DNA of 7,292 nucleotides from Candidatus Omnitrophota bacterium (GCA_014728785.1 WJKZ01000070.1:1-7292), one strand, 5' to 3'. Positions 1 to 7,166 are shown, counted from the first letter of the stretch. Notes: generated by a model from the sequence alone, not told the origin. Translations and numbers: made by a program.

Positions 1-137
1 CCGACAAGAATTCTCCCCTGCTTAAAAAGTGTATTTTTCAATTATACGAGGGGGCATTGTTCATTGAAGGAGAATCTTTGTCTCGTGCCGGTTTTATTAA
101 AAGGGTTAACGAGATAATAGAGGAAGCTACGAAATAA
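1..137 (+). CDS. htpG: C-terminal end of an Hsp90-family chaperone (HtpG-like), 5' partial
   Basis: An open frame enters from the left edge (first full codon at base 3) and ends at TAA 135-137, followed at once by a second in-frame TAA. The 44 visible residues include LYEGALFIEGESLSRAGF and then IKRVNEIIEEA. This matches the extreme C-terminus of bacterial HtpG, where a helix of the type 'LLYDQALLIEG' is followed by a short acidic/polar stretch, 'F(V/I)(K/R)R(L/I/V)N', and a final leucine/isoleucine-rich helix that is part of the dimerisation domain. In the family, HtpG is a cytoplasmic ATP-dependent chaperone that dimerises through this region. The ATPase and middle domains lie outside the window, so the identification rests on this tail alone. 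The gene sits 31 bp before citrate synthase on the same strand, which suggests cotranscription. Confidence 0.68.
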   Translation, partial: DKNSPLLKKCIFQLYEGALFIEGESLSRAGFIKRVNEIIEEATK

Positions 138-168
138 TAATATTTATTGTTACTTAAGGAGTAAAAAG

Positions 169-1584
169 ATGGCAGATAAAGAAATAAAGCAGATCAAGGA
201 TTTAATAATTGAAGCGGGAAAACGAGCGCGTCAGGAGAGTGATTTTGAGCCGGAGCAGGCCTTGACCCAACCTGTGAAATGGCCTGTGAATTGCCTGGTG
301 GGGCCGGGCCTGGAAGGTGCTATTGCCTGTGAAAGTAAAATAGGCTATGTTAACGGTTCGAAAGGCTGGCTGATTTACCGGGGTTACGATATATTTGACC
401 TCTGTGCTCACTCTACGTTCGAGGAAGTGGCATACCTGCTTCTCTACGGGGCTCTTCCCACCGTATCACAATTCGATAATTTTAAAGCTAAACTTATAAA
501 ATACAGGGATATCAATTATACCATCAGATTATTAATGGGTTTCCCGATAGAGAAGATGAATGCCATGGCTGCCTTGAGGATAGGGACTAACTTTATGCGC
601 CAGGAGTTGACCTATGTAGATTCTGATGCCTACAGCCCTGATTTTGATACTGCTATAAGTGCTGATGAAGATTCCATACCTATGGAAACCAAGCCCCGGG
701 GAGAGGAACATGCTATTTATGAATTCAAAAAAGCCTCGGCGGGCAATAAGCCCCGGTCGGTAGATAAGAACCTGCAGTTTTCAGCAGAGGAAGAGTCCTG
801 TTATAGCCTTATCTCAGGGGTATCAACCGTAGCCGGGGTAGTGGCAAGATTAAGGCAGGACCGTATACCTATAGAGCCTGATCCTTCCCTGAGCCATGCC
901 GGCAACTTGATCTATGTGATTACCGGAAGAAAACCCACTCCTATCGAGGAGAAGATTATGGACATAGCTCTAATACTGCACGCCGACCACGGTATGAATG
1001 CCAGTACTTTTGCTACCATGGTCGTTGCCTCAACTTTATCGGATATGTACTTTGCGATAGGTTCCGGTATTGCCGCTTTAAACGGACCTCTTCATGGCGG
1101 TGCCAACGAGAGGGTTGTGAAGATGCTTCAGGAAATAGGCGGTCCCGGTAACGTTAATAAATGGTTTGAAGAAAAATTGGCAAAAAAAGAAAAGATAATG
1201 GGTTTCGGCCACAGGGTATATAAAGCTTACGATCCCCGGGCAAGGGTCTTGGGGCCTCTGGCGGAGTATCTGGTTGAGCACAGCGGCAATGAGGAGATTA
1301 AGAAATTATTCCGTACCGCCAAAACCCTTGAGAAAAAAGTGGTTTCCAGGCTGGGCAAGGAAAAAAAGATTTTTCCCAATGTGGACTTCTACTCAGGTAT
1401 TATTTACCTCTGTTTGGGTATACCTATGGAGCTTTTTACTCCTATTTTTGCCGTAAGCAGAGTTTCCGGCTGGACGGCACGGGTGAGAGAGTATCTTAAA
1501 GCTAACCGTATATTTCGTCCCCGGGCAGTTTATGTGGGTCCGTTTGACAAACGGTACGAGCCCATAAAGAAGCGCTCTTCCTGA
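169..1584 (+). CDS. gltA: Citrate synthase with an acidic insertion
   Basis: This 471-residue protein should catalyse oxaloacetate + acetyl-CoA + water to citrate + CoA, the entry step of the TCA cycle, in the cytoplasm. Motifs in order: N-terminal LEGAIACESKIGY (48-60) and GWLIYRGYDI (66-75), HADHGMNAST (271-280), GPLHGGANE (306-314), GFGHRVYKAYDPRA (345-358), NVDFYSG (404-410), SRVSGWTAR (430-438) and RPRAVYVGP (450-458). The catalytic triad by family comparison is His309, His348 and Asp406, all present; Arg357 and Arg431 fit substrate-binding positions. The N-terminal pattern resembles the short bacterial/archaeal citrate/2-methylcitrate synthase type, so 2-methylcitrate synthase activity cannot be excluded. 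Two oddities are a roughly 40-residue N-terminal extension and an extra stretch of about 35-40 residues at roughly 150-208, rich in Asp, Glu and Lys. The ATG at 169 follows AAGGAG (156-161) with 7 nt spacing, a good ribosome binding site. Confidence 0.95.
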   Translation: MADKEIKQIKDLIIEAGKRARQESDFEPEQALTQPVKWPVNCLVGPGLEGAIACESKIGYVNGSKGWLIYRGYDIFDLCAHSTFEEVAYLLLYGALPTVSQFDNFKAKLIKYRDINYTIRLLMGFPIEKMNAMAALRIGTNFMRQELTYVDSDAYSPDFDTAISADEDSIPMETKPRGEEHAIYEFKKASAGNKPRSVDKNLQFSAEEESCYSLISGVSTVAGVVARLRQDRIPIEPDPSLSHAGNLIYVITGRKPTPIEEKIMDIALILHADHGMNASTFATMVVASTLSDMYFAIGSGIAALNGPLHGGANERVVKMLQEIGGPGNVNKWFEEKLAKKEKIMGFGHRVYKAYDPRARVLGPLAEYLVEHSGNEEIKKLFRTAKTLEKKVVSRLGKEKKIFPNVDFYSGIIYLCLGIPMELFTPIFAVSRVSGWTARVREYLKANRIFRPRAVYVGPFDKRYEPIKKRSS

Positions 1585-1607
1585 AACCTGTATTGTGTTT
1601 TTAAGCC

Positions 1608-2354
1608 GTGGCTGGTAAAAATAGAAAATTTAAGAGTCCGGAAAGAGGTACTATTTTGTATGGGATAAATTCCGTAGCGGAACGTCTGCGTAAGGACCCG
1701 GCCAGCATAAAAAAGATCTTTCTCAGGAATAATTTTAAAAATCCGAAGATAGAAAAGCTGCTAAAAAATTCAAAAGCAGCAGCTTGCAGGGTTTCGGAAT
1801 CAAAATTAGACGGGATAAAAGATATTTCCAACCATCAGGGAATAATTGCCTTAGCTCGTCCTTTCAGTTACCGGGATTTTGAGTCGCTCCTTGAAAGAAA
1901 AGAGCTTATAGTTTTTCTGGACAGGATAAATGATCCCCAGAATCTGGGAGGTATTATCCGTACCGCAGCTTGTCTGGGAGGTGTATCTCTGGTGATACCC
2001 AAGCATAAGTCCTGCCTGATAACCGATTCTGTTCTTCATGTCGCCTCAGGCGGAGAGAATTATGTTGCGGTGTCTCTGGTGTCGAATATAGTAAACAGCT
2101 TACTGGAGGCAAAAAGGCAGGGTTACTGGGTAGCCGGGGCGGTTGCCAAAGGAGGAGCTGACATAAAGAAGAGTGATTTAAGTTTTCCTCTCTGTGTGGT
2201 TATGGGGTCAGAGGGAGAGGGTATACGCTATGGTATCGACAAATACCTTGATTTTAGAGTAAGTATACCTATGCAGGGAGCACCTTTATCTTTTAACGTT
2301 AATGTGGCGTTCGCTATTTTTTGTTATGAGATTCTCAATATCCGCGCTGATTAA
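1608..2354 (+). CDS. rlmB: 23S rRNA (guanosine-2'-O)-methyltransferase, RlmB-like, SpoU/TrmH family
   Basis: This 248-residue SPOUT-class methyltransferase uses S-adenosylmethionine to methylate a ribose 2'-OH, most likely in 23S rRNA. The N-terminal part, from ILYGINSVAERL (16-27) to about residue 85, is the substrate-binding domain typical of RlmB. The trefoil-knot catalytic domain follows: motif 1 FLDRINDPQNLGGIIRTA (103-120, with Asn111 and Arg118), motif 2 VVMGSEGEGI (197-206), and motif 3 VSIPMQGAPLSFNVNVA (218-234). Motif 3 reads SFNVNV where the family usually has SLNVSV, a mild divergence. The exact target nucleotide cannot be told from sequence, and TrmH-like tRNA methyltransferase is the alternative. 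The listed start is a GTG with little upstream Shine-Dalgarno, 23 bp after citrate synthase. An in-frame TTG at 1656, preceded by AGAGGT, would start the protein just before the conserved YGI motif. Confidence 0.9.
   Translation: MAGKNRKFKSPERGTILYGINSVAERLRKDPASIKKIFLRNNFKNPKIEKLLKNSKAAACRVSESKLDGIKDISNHQGIIALARPFSYRDFESLLERKELIVFLDRINDPQNLGGIIRTAACLGGVSLVIPKHKSCLITDSVLHVASGGENYVAVSLVSNIVNSLLEAKRQGYWVAGAVAKGGADIKKSDLSFPLCVVMGSEGEGIRYGIDKYLDFRVSIPMQGAPLSFNVNVAFAIFCYEILNIRAD
1644..1649 (+). promoter_or_regulatory. Candidate ribosome binding site for an alternative rlmB start
   Basis: AGAGGT lies 6 nt before the in-frame TTG at 1656-1658. Starting there would give a protein beginning (M)YGINSVAERL, close to where E. 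coli RlmB begins (a few residues before its YGIHAV). The upstream GTG at 1608 has only a weak purine stretch (taag) before it. The site could also be chance, since many RlmB homologues carry a basic N-terminal extension like the one encoded here. Confidence 0.3.
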
Positions 2355-2360
2355 GCCCGC

Positions 2361-2388
2361 AGGACCTTATATTCAGCGGTCTTTTTTT
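2361..2388 (+). terminator. Probable intrinsic terminator after rlmB
   Basis: The left arm AGGACC (2361-2366) can pair with GGTCTT (2378-2383; one G-U pair) across an 11-nt loop. It runs into seven consecutive T (2382-2388). It starts 7 bp after the rlmB stop and lies before the next gene, the expected place for a rho-independent terminator. The stem is short and the loop long, so strength is uncertain. Confidence 0.5.
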
Positions 2389-2424
2389 CTGTAAAGGTTT
2401 TATGATAAACTTAATTTAGGTTGG

Positions 2425-5400
2425 ATGATGTTTAAAAAAAGAAAAGCCAAAGAGGCAAAACCTGAGCCGGCGAAAAGCCCCGAGGAATTAGAGGCTGAAG
2501 TTCAAAAGTTGCGTAACCAGCTGGCAGAGCTTACGGTTGCTAAACGCCAGTGCGATTGGAGCGAAGAGAGGCTTAAGGAAGAGAATCTCCAGATCCAGAA
2601 ATATCTGGATGTAGCTAAAGTCATTATTCTTGCCCTTGATACTACGGGGAAAGTAATCCTCATAAACAAGACAGGCTGTGAAATATTAGGACACGAGCAA
2701 AACGCCGTTTTGGGAAAAAACTGGCTGGATAATTTCATACCTGAAGGTCATCGGGAAGAGGTCAAAGAACTTTTTGCTAAAATCGTCAGGGATAACAGGT
2801 TTGAGAAAGACCTGGAGTACCATGAAAACCCTATCATAACCAAAGGAAAAGGCGAAAGGTACATCTCCTGGCATAATGCTTTTATAAGAGATGAAAATAA
2901 CCGGATATCTCTGATTTTAAGTTCGGGGGAGGATATAACCGAGAGAAAAAGAGGGTATGAGCAGCGATTGCGCAGTCTTGAGTTTTACCACAGCCTGGTA
3001 CGGGCTATGCCCGAGGCAGTACTTCTGGTGTCTCCCGAAGGCAAAGTGATTATGGCTAATACTAGTGCGGCCGGCCTCTATGGTTATGAGCGCAGTTCTC
3101 AGATTATAGGTGAGTCTGTTTTTGAAAACTTTAAGCCCACCGGCCTCCATACCATACAAAAAGATTTATTCAAAGCCTTAAGAGGAGAATCTGTAAAAGT
3201 TTCTCCCTATACTCTCATAGATGGAAACGGAGAAACGAAGTTTGTCGAAGTAAGCTTTTCTTCCGTTAAGGATATAAGCGGAGAAGCAGAGGCTGTAATT
3301 TTAGTCGTAAGGGATGTAAGCAAACAGGAAGAAAACAAAAGGAGAGTTGTAGCCTCCGAGGAGCGGTTTCGCCAGGTTTGTGAAAATGCCAAAGAATGGA
3401 TATGGGAGATAGACACAAACGGGACTATAGTCTATTCCAGCATAGCCTTGAACAACTTTTGCCCTTTTCCCCTGGAAGAGGTAGTGGGCAAGAAGAAATT
3501 TGTTGATTTATTTCATTCTGATTGCCGCCGGCAACAGGAGGAAATATTTAATAATTTTTTTAACGAAAGAAAAAACTTCCATGAATTTATCCATTGCAAC
3601 AAGGGAAAAGACGGAGAAGAGAGATGGTTTTCTACCGGAGGATTACCCTTCTGGTGTAAAGGGGGAAAATTTTGCGGTTATCGGGGGGTATCCAGCGATA
3701 TCACCACAATAAAGAAAGCAGAGGAGGAGCTTAAATTCCTGGGCTCGATTACCCAGCAGGTTTCAGACGCCATTATAGTGACCAACAATAATTTCAATAT
3801 AACCTATCTTAACCAGGCAGCTTTGGATATGTATGGTTACGATATGAGGGAATTATTGGGTAAGAGGCCGGGAGTATTGAATGCCGAACCGGTTGCTGCC
3901 CGGATTCAAAAAGAGATATATGAAACAGTTTCTCAAGGCGGCGTATGGGAAGGTAATCATCTGAACCGCAGAAAGGACGGCAGTATTTTTATCTGTCATT
4001 TTAACATCTGCCCTCTGTATAATGATAAAGGCGAAATTTATTCTTATATTTCTATCCAGCGCGATATCACAAATAAGAAAAAAGCAGAGGAGTATTTAGA
4101 AAAGAGCCAGGCGAGATACCAGGCTATAGTAGAAGGACAGAATGATTTTATAAGCCGTTTCGATAAAGCCGGTAAAATAACTTTCCTTAACAGGGCATAT
4201 TGTAAGTTTCTGGGAAGAAGGAGGGAGGACCTTGCGGGCAGTAATTTTTTTGAGCTTATTCCGTCTGAGGAAAGAGAAAAAATAGAGGAAAGCATAAAAA
4301 AGCTTGATTCCGGGAATCCTAACTTTTCTTATGAATACAAATTTATTACTGATTCCGGCAAATCCTGCTGGCAGCGCTGGACAGTCAGGGCTATATTTGC
4401 TGAAAATGAAAGGGTTATTGAATATCAGGGAGTGGGCCGGGATATTACAAGTTACAGAGAAACAGAGTCTGCCTTAAAAGACAGTGAGGAGAAATACAGG
4501 CTTCTGGTGGATTATATCCCGATTTGTCTGGCTACCTTCGATAAGAACGGCAAGTTTATCATATGGAATAAATATTTTGAAAATGTGCTGGGATATAGCG
4601 GTGACGATATACCCACAAGGCTTAATTTTAAAGATATTTATGAAGCCGAAGATGTTGATGAGATACTGGATGAATCTGCCAGGAGAGGTATTTATAATCA
4701 AGAGGCATTATTTTTGAAAAAAAACAAAGAAACAGTGCCGGTTCGTCTCATACTTGTTCCTCAAAAAGACTGTAACGACAATCTCTGCAGTTTTTACCTT
4801 TTCGCTGAAGATATCAGCGAAAAAAAGACAACCGAGAGGAAATTGCTTTTTACCCAGTTTGTTTTTGACCGTATGCAGGACGCTGCTTTCTGGCTGACGT
4901 CAAACGGGAGAATTTCTTATGTAAATTATTCCGTAGAAAACCTTCTGGGTTATAGCCGGGATGAGCTTCTCTCCATGTCAATTTGGGATATTGATGTAAA
5001 TTTTCACAAAGATAATTGGGAGGAGAGATGGAATAAGGTAAAAAACAAAAAGAGGGCCAGCAGCGAATCGATCTACAGAGCTAAGGACGGCACGCTTTTC
5101 CCGGTTGAGATTTCGGGTAATTACATAGAATACGGGGACAGAGAATATTTATGCGTGATTGTAAGAGATGTAACCGAGAGAGAAAGAATCGAGGAAGCCC
5201 TGCGCCGTTCGGAAAGAGAAAAAGCAAAAATACTTAATAGTTTATCCGAGTTGGTTATATACCACGATCCCAAGATGCGTGTTCTCTGGGCTAATCAAGC
5301 CGCAGGGAAAGCTGCCGGTATGGCTCCCGAGGAGCTGGTAGGTAACCATTGTTATGAAGTCTGGCACAAGAGGGGCGCGGCTTGCAAGAATTGTCCTGTA

Positions 5401-6174
5401 GAAAAAACACTTAAGACAGGAGAGGTAGCCGAAGGAGAAATAGTGACGGCTCTGGGCAGGGCCTGGGCAGTGCGCAGTTACCCTACTAAAAACAGCCTGG
5501 GGCAAATAACAGGTGTAGTTGAAGTTGCCCTTGATATGACAGAGCGCAAAAGGGTGGAAGAAGAGTATAAGCTAAGCGTAAAGAAAGCAAAGAGAATACT
5601 TGAAGAAACGGTAGTGGCTCTTGCGGCTACGGCTGAGCGCCGGGATCCTTATACGGCCGGCCATCAAAAAAGAGTCGCTCAGCTTGCCTGCGCCATAGCC
5701 AAAGAGATGAATTTGCCCAAAGACCAGATTGAGGGTATAAGAATGGCTTCGATTATCCACGATGTGGGTAAAGTCTATGTTCCTGCCGAAATTTTGAGTA
5801 AACCCCAGAGGCTTACCGACCTCGAATTTAATATTATCCAGACCCATCCTCAGATAGGTTATGAGATATTAAAACCTGTGGAGTTCAGCTGGCCGGTTGC
5901 CAAAATAGTCCTCCAGCACCATGAGAGGTTGGATGGTTCCGGTTACCCGGAGGGGATAAAAGGAGATAACATACTGTTTGAGACTAAAATTTTAACAGTA
6001 GCGGATGTAGTGGAGGCTATGGCATTTCACAGGCCTTACCGGGCGGCTCTGGGCACAGAGAAGGCACTGGAGGAAATATCTCTGAACAAAGGCATTCTCT
6101 ACGACGAGCAGGTCGTAGAGGTATGCCTTGACCTGTTCCACAATAAAAAATTCGAATTCGAAGAGCATATTTAA
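2425..6174 (+). CDS. Multi-PAS sensor c-di-GMP phosphodiesterase (eight PAS domains + HD-GYP)
   Basis: A 1249-residue protein predicted to be soluble, with no hydrophobic stretch long enough to span a membrane. Residues 15-60 are charged and likely coiled coil. Eight PAS domains follow at roughly 55-175, 183-300, 311-428, 436-550, 562-676, 687-799, 806-918 and 930-1040. Their ends are marked by D-(I/V/M)-(T/S) motifs at Asp170, 297, 425, 547, 673, 796, 915 and 1037, spaced 119-128 residues, each leading into a Glu/Lys/Arg-rich linker helix. The eighth PAS has a cysteine cluster (Cys976, Cys987, Cys990, then Pro991). The C-terminal HD-GYP domain (about 1058-1240) has DPYTAGH (His1080), the HD pair His1112-Asp1113 followed by VGK, THP (His1141), HHERLDGSGYP (1165-1175), and Asp1194 in VADVVEAM followed by HRPYR. 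All metal and GYP residues are intact, so c-di-GMP hydrolysis is expected. There is no GGDEF, receiver or kinase domain. Ligands of the PAS domains are unknown. The start may be ATG 2425 or ATG 2428; AGG at 2418-2420 is better spaced for the second. Confidence 0.93.
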   Translation: MMFKKRKAKEAKPEPAKSPEELEAEVQKLRNQLAELTVAKRQCDWSEERLKEENLQIQKYLDVAKVIILALDTTGKVILINKTGCEILGHEQNAVLGKNWLDNFIPEGHREEVKELFAKIVRDNRFEKDLEYHENPIITKGKGERYISWHNAFIRDENNRISLILSSGEDITERKRGYEQRLRSLEFYHSLVRAMPEAVLLVSPEGKVIMANTSAAGLYGYERSSQIIGESVFENFKPTGLHTIQKDLFKALRGESVKVSPYTLIDGNGETKFVEVSFSSVKDISGEAEAVILVVRDVSKQEENKRRVVASEERFRQVCENAKEWIWEIDTNGTIVYSSIALNNFCPFPLEEVVGKKKFVDLFHSDCRRQQEEIFNNFFNERKNFHEFIHCNKGKDGEERWFSTGGLPFWCKGGKFCGYRGVSSDITTIKKAEEELKFLGSITQQVSDAIIVTNNNFNITYLNQAALDMYGYDMRELLGKRPGVLNAEPVAARIQKEIYETVSQGGVWEGNHLNRRKDGSIFICHFNICPLYNDKGEIYSYISIQRDITNKKKAEEYLEKSQARYQAIVEGQNDFISRFDKAGKITFLNRAYCKFLGRRREDLAGSNFFELIPSEEREKIEESIKKLDSGNPNFSYEYKFITDSGKSCWQRWTVRAIFAENERVIEYQGVGRDITSYRETESALKDSEEKYRLLVDYIPICLATFDKNGKFIIWNKYFENVLGYSGDDIPTRLNFKDIYEAEDVDEILDESARRGIYNQEALFLKKNKETVPVRLILVPQKDCNDNLCSFYLFAEDISEKKTTERKLLFTQFVFDRMQDAAFWLTSNGRISYVNYSVENLLGYSRDELLSMSIWDIDVNFHKDNWEERWNKVKNKKRASSESIYRAKDGTLFPVEISGNYIEYGDREYLCVIVRDVTERERIEEALRRSEREKAKILNSLSELVIYHDPKMRVLWANQAAGKAAGMAPEELVGNHCYEVWHKRGAACKNCPVEKTLKTGEVAEGEIVTALGRAWAVRSYPTKNSLGQITGVVEVALDMTERKRVEEEYKLSVKKAKRILEETVVALAATAERRDPYTAGHQKRVAQLACAIAKEMNLPKDQIEGIRMASIIHDVGKVYVPAEILSKPQRLTDLEFNIIQTHPQIGYEILKPVEFSWPVAKIVLQHHERLDGSGYPEGIKGDNILFETKILTVADVVEAMAFHRPYRAALGTEKALEEISLNKGILYDEQVVEVCLDLFHNKKFEFEEHI

Positions 6175-6176
6175 TT

Positions 6177-6551
6177 ATGGATTTCCCAGATACTGAATTA
6201 ATCCTGGTGGGCGATAAGATTCTGGTTGAACCTGACGAAGGAGATGACCGCACCGGTTCAGGGTTGTTTCTTCCCCAGGGAGTCAAAGAAAAGGAAAGGG
6301 TGGGTTCGGCAAGAGTAGTTAAGACCGGCCCCGGCTATCCTGTTCCTGACCCAACTGCTCTTGAGCAAGAGCCTTGGACAAGCAAGTCAAAAGACAAATA
6401 CTTTCCCTTACAGGCCAGGGAGGGGGATGTGTGTATATTTCTTAAAGCACACGGTATAGAAATAAATTATCAAAGTAAAAAATATATAGTCATATCACAT
6501 TCGGCCATCCTTCTCCTTATCCGGAAGAATTCCGGCCCCGCCTCTCTGTAA
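6177..6551 (+). CDS. Divergent GroES-family (Cpn10-like) protein
   Basis: This 124-residue protein has the Cpn10 layout: an opening strand LVGDKILVEPDEGDD (10-24), a Thr/Ser/Gly mobile-loop region TGSGLFLPQG (26-35) whose LFL occupies the place of the hydrophobic tripeptide that binds GroEL, then SARVVKTGPGYP (44-55), the later strand pair REGDVCIFLKAHGIEI (81-96), KKYIVI (101-106) and the closing SAILLLIR (109-116). Ordinary GroES is about 95-100 residues. The extra length is mostly a charged insertion at about 56-80, after the GPG turn, plus a short tail. It resembles the 'co-chaperone GroES family' variants I recall from Bacteroidetes-like genomes rather than housekeeping GroES. No groEL lies beside it. 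The ATG is 2 bp after the stop of the PAS/HD-GYP gene, with only a distant AAGAG (6161-6165), so translation is probably coupled to that gene. The function as a co-chaperonin is inferred from fold only. Confidence 0.8.
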   Translation: MDFPDTELILVGDKILVEPDEGDDRTGSGLFLPQGVKEKERVGSARVVKTGPGYPVPDPTALEQEPWTSKSKDKYFPLQAREGDVCIFLKAHGIEINYQSKKYIVISHSAILLLIRKNSGPASL

Positions 6552-6721
6552 CCGTTTTCAGCCTGAGATAAAAAGGGTATTTTTGCGTAGATTTTTTAGG
6601 GCCTTATGTGGTATTTTTTAGATAGCGTATTTATTACACCGTCCTTTAGAGTTCTTGGTAAATAAAGGGTTAATGCAGCCAGGATGTACAAGTAAAATAC
6701 AAATACCAGAAGGAGGATAAG
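6552..6721. other. Non-coding gap between the GroES-like gene and the exported-protein gene
   Basis: These 170 bp are AT-rich with several T runs and no convincing open frame. No strong intrinsic terminator was found for the upstream unit. A promoter for the downstream gene is expected here but none is clear. The best -10-like hexamer is TAAAAT at 6693-6698, with only a poor -35 match (TTAATG at 6670-6675) 17 bp upstream. Confidence 0.5.
6710..6716 (+). promoter_or_regulatory. Strong ribosome binding site for the exported small protein
   Basis: AAGGAGG lies 5 nt before the ATG at 6722 and is close to the full anti-Shine-Dalgarno complement, the strongest in the window. It supports the start at 6722 over the in-frame ATG at 6728 and indicates that this otherwise unrecognised gene is really translated. 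Confidence 0.8.
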
Positions 6722-7117
6722 ATGAAGATGTTAATTACTCTTATAATAGCCGTAGTTTTTTCTTTTTCTTTTCTTTTGCCCGGATTTTGCAACTATGACC
6801 ATTTAATGGGTAAGTGGGTAAAGATTAACGGTCCCGAAAGTTTGTCGCGATTAGGAGTGGCAGTAATCCCTGAGGCCTGCGATTTAATGAATGCAGCCCT
6901 TGTTCCTTTGGATAAAAAAGATTTTAAAGAAGTCCTTAAATCTTTCAGCATTTTACGCATCAAAAACCATACCAGTGCAATTGTTGTAGATATAGAATTA
7001 TTTAAAAACAGAGCAAAGGTAGTTTTGCTGAGTGGTCTTTATAAAGGGCGTTCTGGCTGGATTCCTATCAGCTGGTTGTCGGGCAACGAAGAACGCCCGG
7101 TTATGGCAGAAAAATAA
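6722..7117 (+). CDS. Small exported protein of unknown function with an SH3-like C-terminal half
   Basis: I do not recognise a named family for this 131-residue protein. The N-terminus is a clear signal peptide: MKM, a hydrophobic core LITLIIAVVFSFSFLLP (4-20), then GFC-NYD, so cleavage near residue 23 is plausible. Cys23 is preceded by Phe rather than Gly/Ala/Ser, so it is not a canonical lipobox. The mature part contains MGKWVKI (29-35), a middle stretch with alternating charged and hydrophobic residues (VPLDKKDFKEVLKSF, 61-75), and a C-terminal segment AKVVLLSGLYKGRSGWIPISWL (98-119; key residues Gly105, Lys108, Gly109, Gly112, Trp113 and Trp118). That last pattern, a strand followed by 'KGR-GW-P--W', is what bacterial SH3-like domains show, often in envelope proteins. 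Export to the periplasm or cell surface is inferred. It is preceded by a 170-bp gap, so it probably has its own promoter, and it converges on a transposase remnant 49 bp downstream. Confidence 0.75.
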   Translation: MKMLITLIIAVVFSFSFLLPGFCNYDHLMGKWVKINGPESLSRLGVAVIPEACDLMNAALVPLDKKDFKEVLKSFSILRIKNHTSAIVVDIELFKNRAKVVLLSGLYKGRSGWIPISWLSGNEERPVMAEK

Positions 7118-7166
7118 TTAAGCTTGCAGGCTTCATCTTTATCTTTTAACCTGTATTGTACAAGAG
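7118..7166. mobile_element. Presumed left edge of an insertion sequence extending right out of the window
   Basis: The transposase frame on the minus strand stops at 7167, and such elements usually end within a few tens of bases of the stop. The element boundary is therefore expected in this 49-bp gap. A start at TGTATTGTACAA (7152-7163), which contains the palindrome TTGTACAA, is one candidate terminal inverted repeat, but the other end is not in the window, so it is unproven. Confidence 0.35.

Noticed and set aside
1274..1456. Plus-strand open frame of 60 codons inside citrate synthase.
   Set aside because: It overlaps conserved catalytic coding sequence in another frame and has no independent support.
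1585..1596. AACCTGTATTGT occurs here and again at 7148-7159 near the insertion sequence edge, suggesting a shared repeat or attachment site.
   Set aside because: A 12-base match between two places in a window of this size is expected about once by chance, and the flanks do not continue the match.
2401..2406. TATGAT as a -10 box for the PAS/HD-GYP gene.
   Set aside because: The hexamer is good, but the region 16-18 bp upstream (around GGTCTT) has no -35 resemblance and overlaps the terminator arm.
6017..6286. Minus-strand open frame of 89 codons across the end of the HD-GYP gene and start of the GroES-like gene.
   Set aside because: It overlaps two well-supported plus-strand genes, has no recognisable motif or ribosome binding site, and is a shadow frame.
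6521..6535. Perfect hairpin CCGGAA-GAA-TTCCGG near the end of the GroES-like gene, as a possible terminator.
   Set aside because: It lies inside the coding sequence with no T run after it, and 6-bp stems with tiny loops are common by chance.
7120..7133. AAGC-TTGCAG-GCTT just after the exported-protein stop, as a possible terminator between convergent genes.
   Set aside because: The stem is only 4 bp and no uninterrupted T tract follows, so it is too weak to call.
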